Assembly (NCBI GenBank): GCA_046759185.1
Contig: JBHIBO010000002.1
Location: 1-64,000, forward strand
Reading direction: 5' to 3'
Source of the DNA: JAJISK01 sp046759185
GTDB taxonomy: Archaea > Thermoplasmatota > Thermoplasmata > RBG-16-68-12 > JAJISG01
DNA: 64,000 nt
Below are positions 1 through 8,039 of this stretch, one piece after another. The notes beneath the pieces are model-generated. The model searched no databases. It saw nothing but the letters and a program-made list of their open reading frames with translations, and had not been told where the DNA came from. Both the position numbers and the translations under genes were made by a program. How positions within the stretch are numbered: position 1 is the first letter of the stretch; every line of letters begins with the position of its first letter.

Positions 1-844
1 TCGGGACCTGGGATGGCATTTTCGCCACGGGAACACCTGCGTGCTGGAACGCCTTGATCTTGCTCGCCGCTGTCCCCTTCCCGCGGCTGATGATGGCCCC
101 CGCGTGCCCCATTCTGCGTCCCGGTGGTGCTGTCTGGCCGGCAACGTAGGCGACCACGGGCTTGTCCACAAACTCGTTTATGAAAGCCGCGGCCTCCTCC
201 TCTGCCGTCCCTCCGATCTCCCCGACAAGCACGATCTTCTCCGTCTCCTTGTCCTTCTCGAGGAGCCGAAGTCCTTCCACGAAGTTCGTGCCAATAATCG
301 GGTCACCGCCGATCCCGACCGCCGTGCTCTGACCCTCCTCAGATTCCGTGATGGCGTTTACGATCTCGTAGGTCAAGGTACCAGAGCGCGATAGGATTCC
401 CACGCGACCGGGTTGAAAGATGTGTCCAGGCATGATGCCGACCTTGGATTTGCCAGGCGAGATGATGCCGGGGCAGTTTGGCCCAATAACTGAGGTGCCT
501 CGTACCTCAGCATGAGTGACGATGGCGAGCGCATCGTGGAAGGGGATGCGCTCGGTGATCAGAACCAGAAGGCGGATGCCCGCTTCGATGGCTTCGATGG
601 CGGCGTCCTTGGCGAAGGGCGCGGGGACTAGGAAGAGGGAAGTGTCCGCCTCCGTCGCGTCGACAGCCTCTTGGGCGTCCTCGAAGACAGGGACCCCGTG
701 GACCTTCGTGTTTCCCTTCCCAGGCGTGACTCCGGCCACGATGTTAGTACCGTACTCCAGGCTGGCCTTCGTGTGAAACCGTCCCTGATGTCCGGTGATG
801 CCTTGCACGACGACACGGGAGGTCTCGTCGAGCAGGATGGCCAC
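1..844 (-). CDS. sucD: Succinyl-CoA ligase (synthetase) alpha subunit, 3' end outside window
   Basis: Alpha subunit of succinate-CoA ligase, which interconverts succinyl-CoA with succinate plus ATP/GTP in the TCA cycle. The reverse strand reads from a GTG at 844 (VAILLDETSRVVVQGITGHQ) with no stop through the window edge; 281 codons are present, near the usual ~290, so only the last few residues are missing. Seen: the N-terminal CoA-binding region with GITGHQG, the GPNCPGIISPGKSKVGIMPG stretch, and the GHAGAI segment carrying the phosphohistidine (around bases 95-115). The GTG lies one base after the sucC stop, so the two subunits are translationally coupled. Sure of the family. Confidence 0.96.
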   Translation of the reverse strand, partial: MAILLDETSRVVVQGITGHQGRFHTKASLEYGTNIVAGVTPGKGNTKVHGVPVFEDAQEAVDATEADTSLFLVPAPFAKDAAIEAIEAGIRLLVLITERIPFHDALAIVTHAEVRGTSVIGPNCPGIISPGKSKVGIMPGHIFQPGRVGILSRSGTLTYEIVNAITESEEGQSTAVGIGGDPIIGTNFVEGLRLLEKDKETEKIVLVGEIGGTAEEEAAAFINEFVDKPVVAYVAGQTAPPGRRMGHAGAIISRGKGTAASKIKAFQHAGVPVAKMPSQVP

Positions 845-845
845 T

Positions 846-1943
846 TCATTCACCCCCCACGAGCGCCTGGGCGGCCCGGTCGAGATTCAGATGGGCCGTT
901 ACGCCTGCTTCACGAAGCAATTCCCGAGCCCGTTCCTCGTTGACGCCTCGGATGCGGGCCACGACGGGGATGTCGGTCTTCGCTTCCTCCAGGGCCTCGA
1001 TTACACCGACCGCCACCGTGTCGGACTTCGTAATGCCGCCGAAGATATTGAGGAAGATGACGCGGGGCCGCGCCTTCATCATGAGCAGGAAGGCCTCTTT
1101 CACCGTCTCGGCGTCGTCCGTCCCCCCCAGATCGAGGAAGACACCCGGCTTCCCACCGTTGAGGTGAAGAACGTCCATGGTCGCCATGGTGAGGCCGGCG
1201 CCGTTGGCGATCACGCCGATGTCCCCCTCCAACTGGACGAAGGCGATGCCCTTCCCACGAGCCTCCTCTTCGAGGGGCGTGAGATCCTGCTCCACATCCG
1301 TGTATTCCGGGTGGCGGTACAGTGCATTGTCTTCCAGGAGCAACTTCGCATCCCCCGCGACCAGGCTTCCGTCGGTCGCAACCACCAGAGGATTGATTTC
1401 CACCAGTTCGGCATCCTCGCCCTCGAAGAGGCGGTAGAGGGCGGAGGCGATGTCCGCGAGGACTCGGGCCTGCTTCCCCTCCAGCCGGAGGGCTCGCCCC
1501 AGACGCCTTAGGATGTACGGCTGCATCCCCACGAGGGGTGGGATTACGGCTCGGAAAATCCTCTCATCCGGAACCCCCTCGATATCGACGCCTCCCTCCG
1601 TAGAGGCCATCAAGAGCGGCGCCCGAGCGCTCCGATCGATGGTGACACTCAGGTAGAGTTCGCGGTCGATAGGGAGCCTCTCCTCTAGGAGTACGCCGCT
1701 GACAGCGTACCCACCAATCTCCAGATCCAGGATGGCCTCCACGGCCTCTTGCACCTCCTGCAGGGACTCCGCGAAGCGAACGCCCCCTGCCTTCATCCGG
1801 CCCCCCGCAAGGACCTGGGCTTTCACGACCGCCGGGAGGGGAGGATCGACCACCTCCTCGGAGGACTGGACGACGACCCCCTCAGGAATGGGGATGCCGT
1901 ACTTCCGAAAGACTTGCTTGGCCCGGTACTCGGGGAACTTCAC
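846..1943 (-). CDS. sucC: Succinyl-CoA ligase beta subunit
   Basis: Beta subunit (365 aa) of succinate-CoA ligase; forms the nucleotide-binding ATP-grasp part and the succinate site with SucD. It starts MKFPEYRAKQVFRKYGIPIP, the typical opening of the family (x-E-Y-x-A-K). The ATP-grasp domain covers about residues 1-225, followed by the CoA-ligase domain with GITKSD near residue 305. It is a little shorter than bacterial SucC (~388). The gene lies 24 bases after the aminotransferase stop and directly before sucD, so the three form one reverse-strand operon. Nucleotide preference cannot be told by eye. Confidence 0.96.
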   Translation of the reverse strand: MKFPEYRAKQVFRKYGIPIPEGVVVQSSEEVVDPPLPAVVKAQVLAGGRMKAGGVRFAESLQEVQEAVEAILDLEIGGYAVSGVLLEERLPIDRELYLSVTIDRSARAPLLMASTEGGVDIEGVPDERIFRAVIPPLVGMQPYILRRLGRALRLEGKQARVLADIASALYRLFEGEDAELVEINPLVVATDGSLVAGDAKLLLEDNALYRHPEYTDVEQDLTPLEEEARGKGIAFVQLEGDIGVIANGAGLTMATMDVLHLNGGKPGVFLDLGGTDDAETVKEAFLLMMKARPRVIFLNIFGGITKSDTVAVGVIEALEEAKTDIPVVARIRGVNEERARELLREAGVTAHLNLDRAAQALVGGE

Positions 1944-1967
1944 GGCGATGCCCCGGCGTGGAAGGAC

Positions 1968-2867
1968 TCAGGCCTTCGCGAAAATGGGGGTCCCGGTGGA
2001 ACGCACGAGGTCCCGGTAGCGCGCCACGATCTGCTTCGTGATGCCGCCGGGCTTTCCGTCTCCGATAACCCGATTGTCGACCCGGACCACCGGCCCAATT
2101 TCCGCGGCCGTCCCCGTGATGAATGCCTCGTCGGCCGCATAGACGTCAAAGAGCGTGAAGAATCGCTCCCGGGTCCGATACCCCAGCTCCTCCGTAATCT
2201 CCATCACGGTCTGCCGGGTTATCCCTTGGAGGATGGAAACCGTGGGCGGTGTGCTGAGGACCTCGTCCCGGACGACGAAGAAGTTGTCGGCGGAGGCCTC
2301 GCTCACGTAGCCTTGGAGGTCCAACAGGAGGGCCTCATCCGCCTCCTGGATGTTCGCTTCCACCCGGGCTAGGATCTGATTCAGGTAGTTCAACGACTTG
2401 ATGTTCGGGCTCACCGACTGGGAAGGCACACGCCGATAGGTGGAAGTGATGAGCGACAGGCCGTCCTCGTACTTGTCCCCGTACAGCACGTCAAACGGGC
2501 GGGCGATGATGACCACCGTAGCCCCGTCCTTCACCTTCCGGGGGTCCAGGCCGAGGTCCCCCTTCCCCCGGGTCACGACGGGGCGGATGTAGCCGTCCTC
2601 GATATCGTTCCGGCGGCAGAGCTCCAGGATGAGGTCACGGAACTCCTCCTTGGGGTGGGGGATCTCCAGGTGGATGGCCTTCGCGGAGTCGTAGAGCCGG
2701 CGGATGTGATCATCGAGACGGAACACTCGCCCGCTGTAGGCCCGGATGCCCTCGAAGATGCCGTCGCCGTAGAGGAGACCGTGGTCGAAAACGGACACTT
2801 TGCTGTCCGATTCGGGCAAGAACTCGCCGTCAACATAGGCCAAGAGTTCCATGTCCTCTTGCCTCAC
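1968..2867 (-). CDS. ilvE: Branched-chain amino acid aminotransferase (class IV PLP)
   Basis: Fold-type IV PLP aminotransferase, 299 aa, which makes or degrades leucine, isoleucine and valine with 2-oxoglutarate/glutamate. Seen: SVFDHGLLYGDGIFEGIRAY near residues 23-43, the PLP lysine in SPNIKSLNYLNQI (about residue 157), and the phosphate-binding segment EASADNFFVV followed by LQGITRQTVMEI. The first Met (2867) lies 21-29 bases below a TATA-like box, which suits a leaderless message; an internal Met at 2852 (MELLAYVDGEF) is the alternative. It heads the operon with sucC-sucD. D-amino-acid aminotransferase or aminodeoxychorismate lyase are relatives but fit less well. Confidence 0.93.
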   Translation of the reverse strand: MRQEDMELLAYVDGEFLPESDSKVSVFDHGLLYGDGIFEGIRAYSGRVFRLDDHIRRLYDSAKAIHLEIPHPKEEFRDLILELCRRNDIEDGYIRPVVTRGKGDLGLDPRKVKDGATVVIIARPFDVLYGDKYEDGLSLITSTYRRVPSQSVSPNIKSLNYLNQILARVEANIQEADEALLLDLQGYVSEASADNFFVVRDEVLSTPPTVSILQGITRQTVMEITEELGYRTRERFFTLFDVYAADEAFITGTAAEIGPVVRVDNRVIGDGKPGGITKQIVARYRDLVRSTGTPIFAKA

Positions 2868-2887
2868 TTTGTCTGATGGACAGCGCC

Positions 2888-2896
2888 CTATTAAAG
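2888..2896 (-). promoter_or_regulatory. TATA-like box of the ilvE-sucCD operon
   Basis: On the reverse strand the bases read CTTTAATAG, 21-29 bases upstream of the first Met of the aminotransferase. The spacing fits an archaeal TATA box with transcription starting at or next to the start codon. No Shine-Dalgarno sequence stands before that codon. Confidence 0.5.
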
Positions 2897-2992
2897 GGTC
2901 GTTAGATGAATCTCGTTACACGAAATTACTGCGTGAATGCGTCTACGCGGGACCGTGCTCGCGAGCGATAGGAACGCCTATGTCCCGTCGCC

Positions 2993-3514
2993 GTGTATTG
3001 GATGGCCATGGCGGTCTCCCGTCCGCTCCCACGCATGGTTCACGTTTGGGCCCTGAAGGTACTCCTGATTCCGATCCTCTTCTGGATACCCGCGTTGTAC
3101 TCTGTTCTCGTGCCACTCCTCAACGATCCGCAGGCAGGCTTTCTCCTGCAGTACCTACTCTTGCTGCTCTTCCTCGGGGTGGGGATTGTCGCGGCGAGCT
3201 ACGGCTGGGCGCTGCTGTATTGGAAGATGTACCGCTGGCGTCAGGGCGAAGAGGAGCTTCACGTCTGGAGAGGCATCATCTTCCGGAAGCGGATTGCCAT
3301 TCCCTACACACGGGTCCAAAACGTCAACGTGGTGCGAGGTCCCTTCCTTCTCCTATATGGCCTGTCTGGGGTCGAGGTGGAGACTGCCGGCCAGGCTTAC
3401 TCCAGCCTCATCAATCGGACGGAGGGCTATCTTCCAGGTATTGTCAAGGGAGAGGCGCTAGCGGATTCGATTCTCGAGCGAGTGAGACGAGGGAAGGCGG
3501 AGGGAGGCCTCTAG
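2993..3514 (+). CDS. Bacterial PH-domain (YdbS/bPH2-type) membrane protein
   Basis: A 173-residue protein with two hydrophobic helices near the N-terminus (about residues 20-43 and 51-75), followed by a soluble domain. The pattern WRQGEEELHVWRGIIFRKRIAIPYTRVQNVNV and the conserved GLSGVEVETAG are typical of the bPH2 (YdbS/DUF304) domain, a membrane-tethered pleckstrin-like fold of unknown detailed role. The GTG at 2993 is the earliest start in frame; ATGs at 3002 and 3008 are equally possible. It stands alone between the divergent ilvE operon and the convergent purC gene. No substrate or partner can be inferred. Confidence 0.75.
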   Translation: MYWMAMAVSRPLPRMVHVWALKVLLIPILFWIPALYSVLVPLLNDPQAGFLLQYLLLLLFLGVGIVAASYGWALLYWKMYRWRQGEEELHVWRGIIFRKRIAIPYTRVQNVNVVRGPFLLLYGLSGVEVETAGQAYSSLINRTEGYLPGIVKGEALADSILERVRRGKAEGGL

Positions 3515-3535
3515 CACGGGTCGGCTCGGCCAGCC

Positions 3536-4438
3536 TCAGAATTCCAGGCCCGTGATGCGCTCGAAAAGGCTCACGTAGAGGTCGCTGACCTGCTGGACGA
3601 GTGGGTCGGGTAGGGCGGGTATGTCCGGCTCGGGTTCGCCCCGATCCCGGGCGCCGTAGAGGGCCTGGTGGTAGCCCGAGTCCCGGTAGTGCTGACGCAC
3701 GAACTCCTTGCTGAGCTCGACCAACCGCCCCGCCTCGTACTCCTCCCGATCCCAGAACCGGTCCTCGTCCGCCGTCCCGAAGGTGTCCACGAGCATGGCG
3801 GCCCGGTCGGCGTCCATGGCGAACTCCTTCTTCCCGTCGACGTGGATGAGGCCGCGACGGCCCACTTCCTCCTGGATGGTTCCGTCCATCTTCAGGACCG
3901 ATTCCCAGATCTCGTCGAACTCCTCCCCGGTCAGGCCGGAGATGTCCAGGGCCTCCTCTCGTGTGAGGAGACGGTCCGTCTCCTCCAGCTTCGTGGTGAC
4001 CTCTAGGTAGGGCTCCGGGAGGCGCGTGCCGTAGTCGGGGACCTTCGAGGAGGCGAAACCCAGGTCCTTGGGGTCCTCCTTCCCCTTCCTCAAGCGGTCC
4101 AGGAGGGACCCGGCTACGTAGTAGCGGGCCACCCATTCTAGGGGGATCAGGTAACGCTTGGTCTCGGGGGTCAGCTTGGCGTAGTCGGAGATGACCTCGA
4201 CCCGGCGCACCCGCATGCGGTTCCCGTCGAGGACTTTCAGGAGATGATGGCGGATTCCGAGAGAGGGGGCGCGGTCGAACCAGAAGGCACTGGTGCGGGC
4301 GAGTGTCTCCCCCTTGCGCGGGATCTGAGAAGGGATGACCTTGTCGAAGACGGAGATGTTGTCGGTGAAACGGAACTCCAGCTCGTCCTCGTCGACCTCG
4401 AAAACCTCCTTGACCTTCCCCACCCGCAGGAGCTTCAT
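3536..4438 (-). CDS. purC: Phosphoribosylaminoimidazole-succinocarboxamide synthase (SAICAR synthetase)
   Basis: PurC joins aspartate to CAIR with ATP in de novo purine synthesis. The 300-residue protein begins MKLLRVGKVKEVFEV, the K-G-K-V-K-E-V nucleotide-binding loop of the family. It continues with FTDNISVFDKVIPSQIPRKG, then the EWVARYYVAGSLLDR segment near residue 102, and IHVDGKKEFAMD near 198. Length is normal for the longer archaeal/fungal type. It is transcribed convergently with the PH-domain gene (21 bases apart) and divergently from the radical SAM gene. No other pur gene is nearby. Confidence 0.95.
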   Translation of the reverse strand: MKLLRVGKVKEVFEVDEDELEFRFTDNISVFDKVIPSQIPRKGETLARTSAFWFDRAPSLGIRHHLLKVLDGNRMRVRRVEVISDYAKLTPETKRYLIPLEWVARYYVAGSLLDRLRKGKEDPKDLGFASSKVPDYGTRLPEPYLEVTTKLEETDRLLTREEALDISGLTGEEFDEIWESVLKMDGTIQEEVGRRGLIHVDGKKEFAMDADRAAMLVDTFGTADEDRFWDREEYEAGRLVELSKEFVRQHYRDSGYHQALYGARDRGEPEPDIPALPDPLVQQVSDLYVSLFERITGLEF

Positions 4439-4555
4439 AGGGGTGCTAACTAGCAGGTCGATAAAGGGGTTGCGGGGGTCCCCGTGCGTCTTTTTGCCTG
4501 CATCGAATAGCAGTTTCGGTGTCCTCCCTGCGGAAAATAGAAGGGTCGACGGTCC

Positions 4556-7219
4556 ATGGTTGAAATGGGTGTGATGAGCAGAGCCGGCGGCTTTTCGGAC
4601 CTTCGGGTCTGGGAGAGGGTGGGTGACCGTCTCCCATGGTACTATCGGGTCGCGACGAATGAAATGCCGGCTAAGTATCTCATTGCGCGGCGAATCCCCT
4701 GCCGGGCTGATATCAGTGGGAGGAGCCTAGAGGAGCTCTGGTCAGAACACGAACGTGCCACCAAGAGGTTCCTAAAGGTTTGGGGCGAAATCCGAGCAGG
4801 AAGAATGAATCTTCGCGACCTGGAGCCGGCCGAAACGTCCTTGGTCGATCTGAGCACAGGGCTCGCTCTCCGGATGCTCCGGAGCTGCACCTTCTGTCGT
4901 TGGCGTTGCAAGATCGACCGCTCTGCTGGGACGAAGTACGGGACGTGTCAGTTAGAATCCGAATCTCGGATGAGCTCATACTTCCATCATCGGGGTGAAG
5001 AACTCGTGCTTCGGGGAACTCAGGGATCTGGTACGGTCTTCTTCACTTCATGTAACCTAAGGTGCCAATTCTGTTTGGCAGAAGGAACCTTCATTGAGAC
5101 TGATCGGGGCCCCATCCCAATCTCGGGAGTCTATGACTCGGCTGGGTTTGAAACGGATTACGCGGGAGGATGGGTCCGGTTTCCGGATGGAGTCTACACG
5201 TATGCTCAGGATGGTCGTCCCGTAAGAATCGGGAAGATATTCAAACACAGGTACGACGGCCAACTGGTTGAAATCAAGCCGTTATACGCCCCCGCCATTG
5301 CACTCTCGCCCAATCACGAAGTGCTGGTTAGCGACGGATCAACTGATGAACTGATGAAGCAGCCCGCCAGGGAGGTGAAGCCGAGCGACCGACTTGCCAT
5401 TCCCCTGATCTCGACATCGCCCAATGGCGAAGTAGAGCTAGATGTTGCAGCCATAATTGCACCCAGTGTAAGGCGATTAAGCTTTAAGACCCAGGCACGC
5501 GACCGGTTGCCGACCATCTTGGACGTGGTAGAACTATCCCACGCCGGCGCGACCTCCAGGGAGATTGGCGAACAGGTTGGCTTTCACCCAGCTTACGTAC
5601 GTTCTCTGTTGAGCAAGATCCGGAAGAGGGGGTTACCCAGTGCCTCCCGCCCGAATAGGTTGGTCATCGATGATGGCAGGGTTCGGCTCAAGACGGAGAA
5701 GAGGCCGGGCATTCCAGTCCGCCTGGCAGTGAGCAGGGACTTGGCTGAGTTCCTAGGATACTTCTGTGCTGAAGGCCATGTCAGCCACCACCCTAAGAGG
5801 CCAAGCAGTTTCAACGCCGTCCTCAGCTTTGGCCACCATGAAGGCGGTTTCGTAGATCGGGCAGCCGAGTTGGTTCGAGTGCTTTTCGAACTCGAGCCAA
5901 AGATCGTTCGGCGGAGAACGACGACCACCGTAGAGATAGGGAAGTCCTCCGTGGGCCTCCTCCTGAAGGTCTTATGCGGGCGACGGGCTCGCGAGAAGCG
6001 AGTCCCCTCTTTCCTCTTTCAGGCCCCTCCCGATGTCATCGAGAGCTTTCTGAAGGCCTACGTGAAAGGCGATGGTTGCGTGTCTGGGGGATATCTTTCC
6101 CAGGCCACTGTCTCCCAGACTCTTGCGATAGGCCTCTATTCCCTGTACCTCAGACTCGGTCATCTACCGTCTTTCTACGCACGAAAGAGGCCGCCCCAGG
6201 CTATAATCGAAGGTAGACGTGTCCGGCAGTCCACAACTCTCTATTCCGTTTACCTGAATCTGGCTCGCATGCAAGACAAGTCATGGCGCTCCGCAGCGCG
6301 TGTTAGGTATCGTTTCAGGGACAAGTACATCCTCGTCCCAATTCACAAAATCCGGAGAGTCCCCTACTCAGGATTCGTCTACAACCTGGAGGTAGAGGAT
6401 CCGGAGCACGCATTCACGGCTAATTTCCTTGCCGTGGGGAACTGCCAGAACGGCAACATCAGCCAAGACAAGGAAAATGGGATTCCAGTCACACCGCAGC
6501 AGCTAGCCGCCGCCGCTTGGCAGCTTCGGATGGAGGGTTGTCATAACATCAACTGGGTCGGGGGCGACCCAACGATTCACCTCCACACGATCGTGCAGGC
6601 CATCGCGCTCCTAGCCAAGAACCAGGTGAACCCAGAAGACCTCGACTACATATCCGCAGTCAAGGCCGATTTCGGACGTTCTTCGCTTTCCGAGGAGAGG
6701 GGACGATACAAGAGGGAGATCAACGTCCCCATGCTCTGGAACTCCAACTTCTTCATGAGCCCGGAGACCGTGCGTATCCTCCGGCCCCTTATCGACGTCT
6801 GGCTCCCCGACTTCAAGTTCGGGAACGACAGGTGTTCCGTGTTCCTGGCCCGGACGCCTTGGTACTGGGAAACCGTGAGCCGGAACCACCAGCTGGTCTA
6901 CGACTGGGGCGAGGACATGGTGATCCGTCACCTCGTGATGCCGAACCATCTCGATTGTTGCACGCGACCCGTTCTGAATTGGATCGCGAACCACACGCCC
7001 CAGGCCCTCGTGAACGTCATGGACCAGTACCACCCGGACTACGCCTGCAACCCCGCCAATTCGAGCTACGATCCCCAGTATGAGGAACTCGCTCGGAGGC
7101 TCCACGACCACGAGATCCAGGAGGCGTACGACTTGGCTGGATCCCTGGGACTCCGCTTTGAGGATGTCACCTTCGAGAAGGCTCAGATCCGGCGGATCTT
7201 CCCGAGGATGGGCTCGTAG
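4556..7219 (+). CDS. PflX-type radical SAM protein interrupted by an intein
   Basis: Precursor of 887 residues; removing the intein (173-629) leaves a 430-residue radical SAM protein related to pyruvate-formate-lyase-activating-enzyme homologues (COG1313-like). The N-extein carries an extra cysteine cluster (SCTFCRWRCK...GTC, about residues 110-128) and the first two cluster cysteines, Cys166 and Cys170. The third cysteine is the first residue after the intein (Cys630), so splicing would rebuild CxxxCxxC. The C-extein has GGDPTIHL near 665 and LWNSNFFMS. The substrate of this subfamily is not known to me. The 3' end overlaps the RPA-partner gene on the other strand by 37 bases. ATG 4556 is chosen as the first in frame; Met residues 4 and 7 are alternatives. 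Confidence 0.88.
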   Translation: MVEMGVMSRAGGFSDLRVWERVGDRLPWYYRVATNEMPAKYLIARRIPCRADISGRSLEELWSEHERATKRFLKVWGEIRAGRMNLRDLEPAETSLVDLSTGLALRMLRSCTFCRWRCKIDRSAGTKYGTCQLESESRMSSYFHHRGEELVLRGTQGSGTVFFTSCNLRCQFCLAEGTFIETDRGPIPISGVYDSAGFETDYAGGWVRFPDGVYTYAQDGRPVRIGKIFKHRYDGQLVEIKPLYAPAIALSPNHEVLVSDGSTDELMKQPAREVKPSDRLAIPLISTSPNGEVELDVAAIIAPSVRRLSFKTQARDRLPTILDVVELSHAGATSREIGEQVGFHPAYVRSLLSKIRKRGLPSASRPNRLVIDDGRVRLKTEKRPGIPVRLAVSRDLAEFLGYFCAEGHVSHHPKRPSSFNAVLSFGHHEGGFVDRAAELVRVLFELEPKIVRRRTTTTVEIGKSSVGLLLKVLCGRRAREKRVPSFLFQAPPDVIESFLKAYVKGDGCVSGGYLSQATVSQTLAIGLYSLYLRLGHLPSFYARKRPPQAIIEGRRVRQSTTLYSVYLNLARMQDKSWRSAARVRYRFRDKYILVPIHKIRRVPYSGFVYNLEVEDPEHAFTANFLAVGNCQNGNISQDKENGIPVTPQQLAAAAWQLRMEGCHNINWVGGDPTIHLHTIVQAIALLAKNQVNPEDLDYISAVKADFGRSSLSEERGRYKREINVPMLWNSNFFMSPETVRILRPLIDVWLPDFKFGNDRCSVFLARTPWYWETVSRNHQLVYDWGEDMVIRHLVMPNHLDCCTRPVLNWIANHTPQALVNVMDQYHPDYACNPANSSYDPQYEELARRLHDHEIQEAYDLAGSLGLRFEDVTFEKAQIRRIFPRMGS
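5072..6442 (+). other. In-frame intein with LAGLIDADG homing endonuclease (457 aa)
   Basis: Protein-splicing element inside the radical SAM gene. It opens with CLAEGTFIETDRGPIPI, a standard intein block A with nucleophile Cys at position 1. It closes with HAFTANFLAVGN followed by extein Cys+1, giving terminal Asn; the usual penultimate His is Gly here. Between them lie two LAGLIDADG-type motifs, FLGYFCAEGHV and FLKAYVKGDGCV, so the endonuclease domain looks complete, though catalysis cannot be judged. Boundaries come from these splice motifs and from restoration of the CxxxCxxC cluster. Codon use is visibly less GC-biased in the third position than in flanking genes, consistent with a mobile origin. 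Confidence 0.93.
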
Positions 7220-8037
7220 AGGGACCCGTCGTCCAGGAGGCGGTTGGTTACCTCCTCCAGCTGTTCCTTGCTCAGCCCCTGTTTCGCGGCGGCCTCCACG
7301 ATCTCATCCCAGGAGGCGCCCTTTCCGTCCCGGTCCAACGCCTCGACGATGTCCAGCACGAGGCGCTCCTCCTCCGTGTCCGGCTCCTTCTTCTCGGCGG
7401 CGGCCCCGACCTCCCCTTGGAACTCGGGCAGGAGATAGCGGACGGCGTCGTGGAGCATGTCCCGATACCGATCCAGGTCCACCTTCCCGTAGTGCTGAAG
7501 GGCGAGGACGATGCCCTCCGCGAGCCGTTGGCGGTAGCCCAGGGCCACGATCCCATCCACCGTCGCGGGATTCATCGCCTCCGCCTCTTTCAGCCCCTCG
7601 AGGCGTTTCTGCATCTCCCGGGCCGCCTCCAGGATCCAGTAGTCCCGCAGCGGCGCGTCCACGAGCTTGATCATCTCCGGCCGGACGGAGGTGTAGATGA
7701 CCCCGTCCTCCGGCGAGTAGGTTCGAGCCTTCCCCATGACCGCCGCGAAGGCGGGGGGCTGCACCTGGGACAGGACGGCTGCGGCTTCGGGCTGGTACTG
7801 GCCCGCGTAGATCTGAAACGTCCCGGTGGGGTCCGTCAGCCGTCCGCGCCACAAGGGCTGCCCATCCCCTCCGACGTCCTCGACGTCCGTGATGACGCCC
7901 ACGAGGAAGAGGCGGTTCACCTTGGCCCCCAGGGGCGTGATGACGTAGCTGGGTGCCCGCTCTTCCCCGGTGCTGTGCTCCAGACTCGCGTCGCCGTACT
8001 CGCCGGCGAAGATCCGCCAAGCCACTTCCCGCTGCAT
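7183..8037 (-). CDS. RPA-associated protein (archaeal RPA32-like partner subunit)
   Basis: A 284-residue partner of archaeal replication protein A (COG3390-like). Seen: an N-terminal OB-fold (about residues 25-130; ITPLGAKVNRLFLVGVITDVEDVG, GRLTDPTGTFQIYAGQY) and a C-terminal region with an acidic linker then a winged-helix-like segment (SWDEIVEAAAKQGLSKEQLEEVTNRLLDDGSLYEPILGKIRRI, read in pieces). The start MQREVAWRIFAGEY at 8037 follows the RPA stop by two bases, so the two are co-translated. The reading frame stays open far upstream inside the RPA gene, but that part is out-of-frame noise. Probably binds ssDNA with RPA during replication and repair. Confidence 0.88.
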   Translation of the reverse strand: MQREVAWRIFAGEYGDASLEHSTGEERAPSYVITPLGAKVNRLFLVGVITDVEDVGGDGQPLWRGRLTDPTGTFQIYAGQYQPEAAAVLSQVQPPAFAAVMGKARTYSPEDGVIYTSVRPEMIKLVDAPLRDYWILEAAREMQKRLEGLKEAEAMNPATVDGIVALGYRQRLAEGIVLALQHYGKVDLDRYRDMLHDAVRYLLPEFQGEVGAAAEKKEPDTEEERLVLDIVEALDRDGKGASWDEIVEAAAKQGLSKEQLEEVTNRLLDDGSLYEPILGKIRRI

Positions 8038-8039
8038 GG

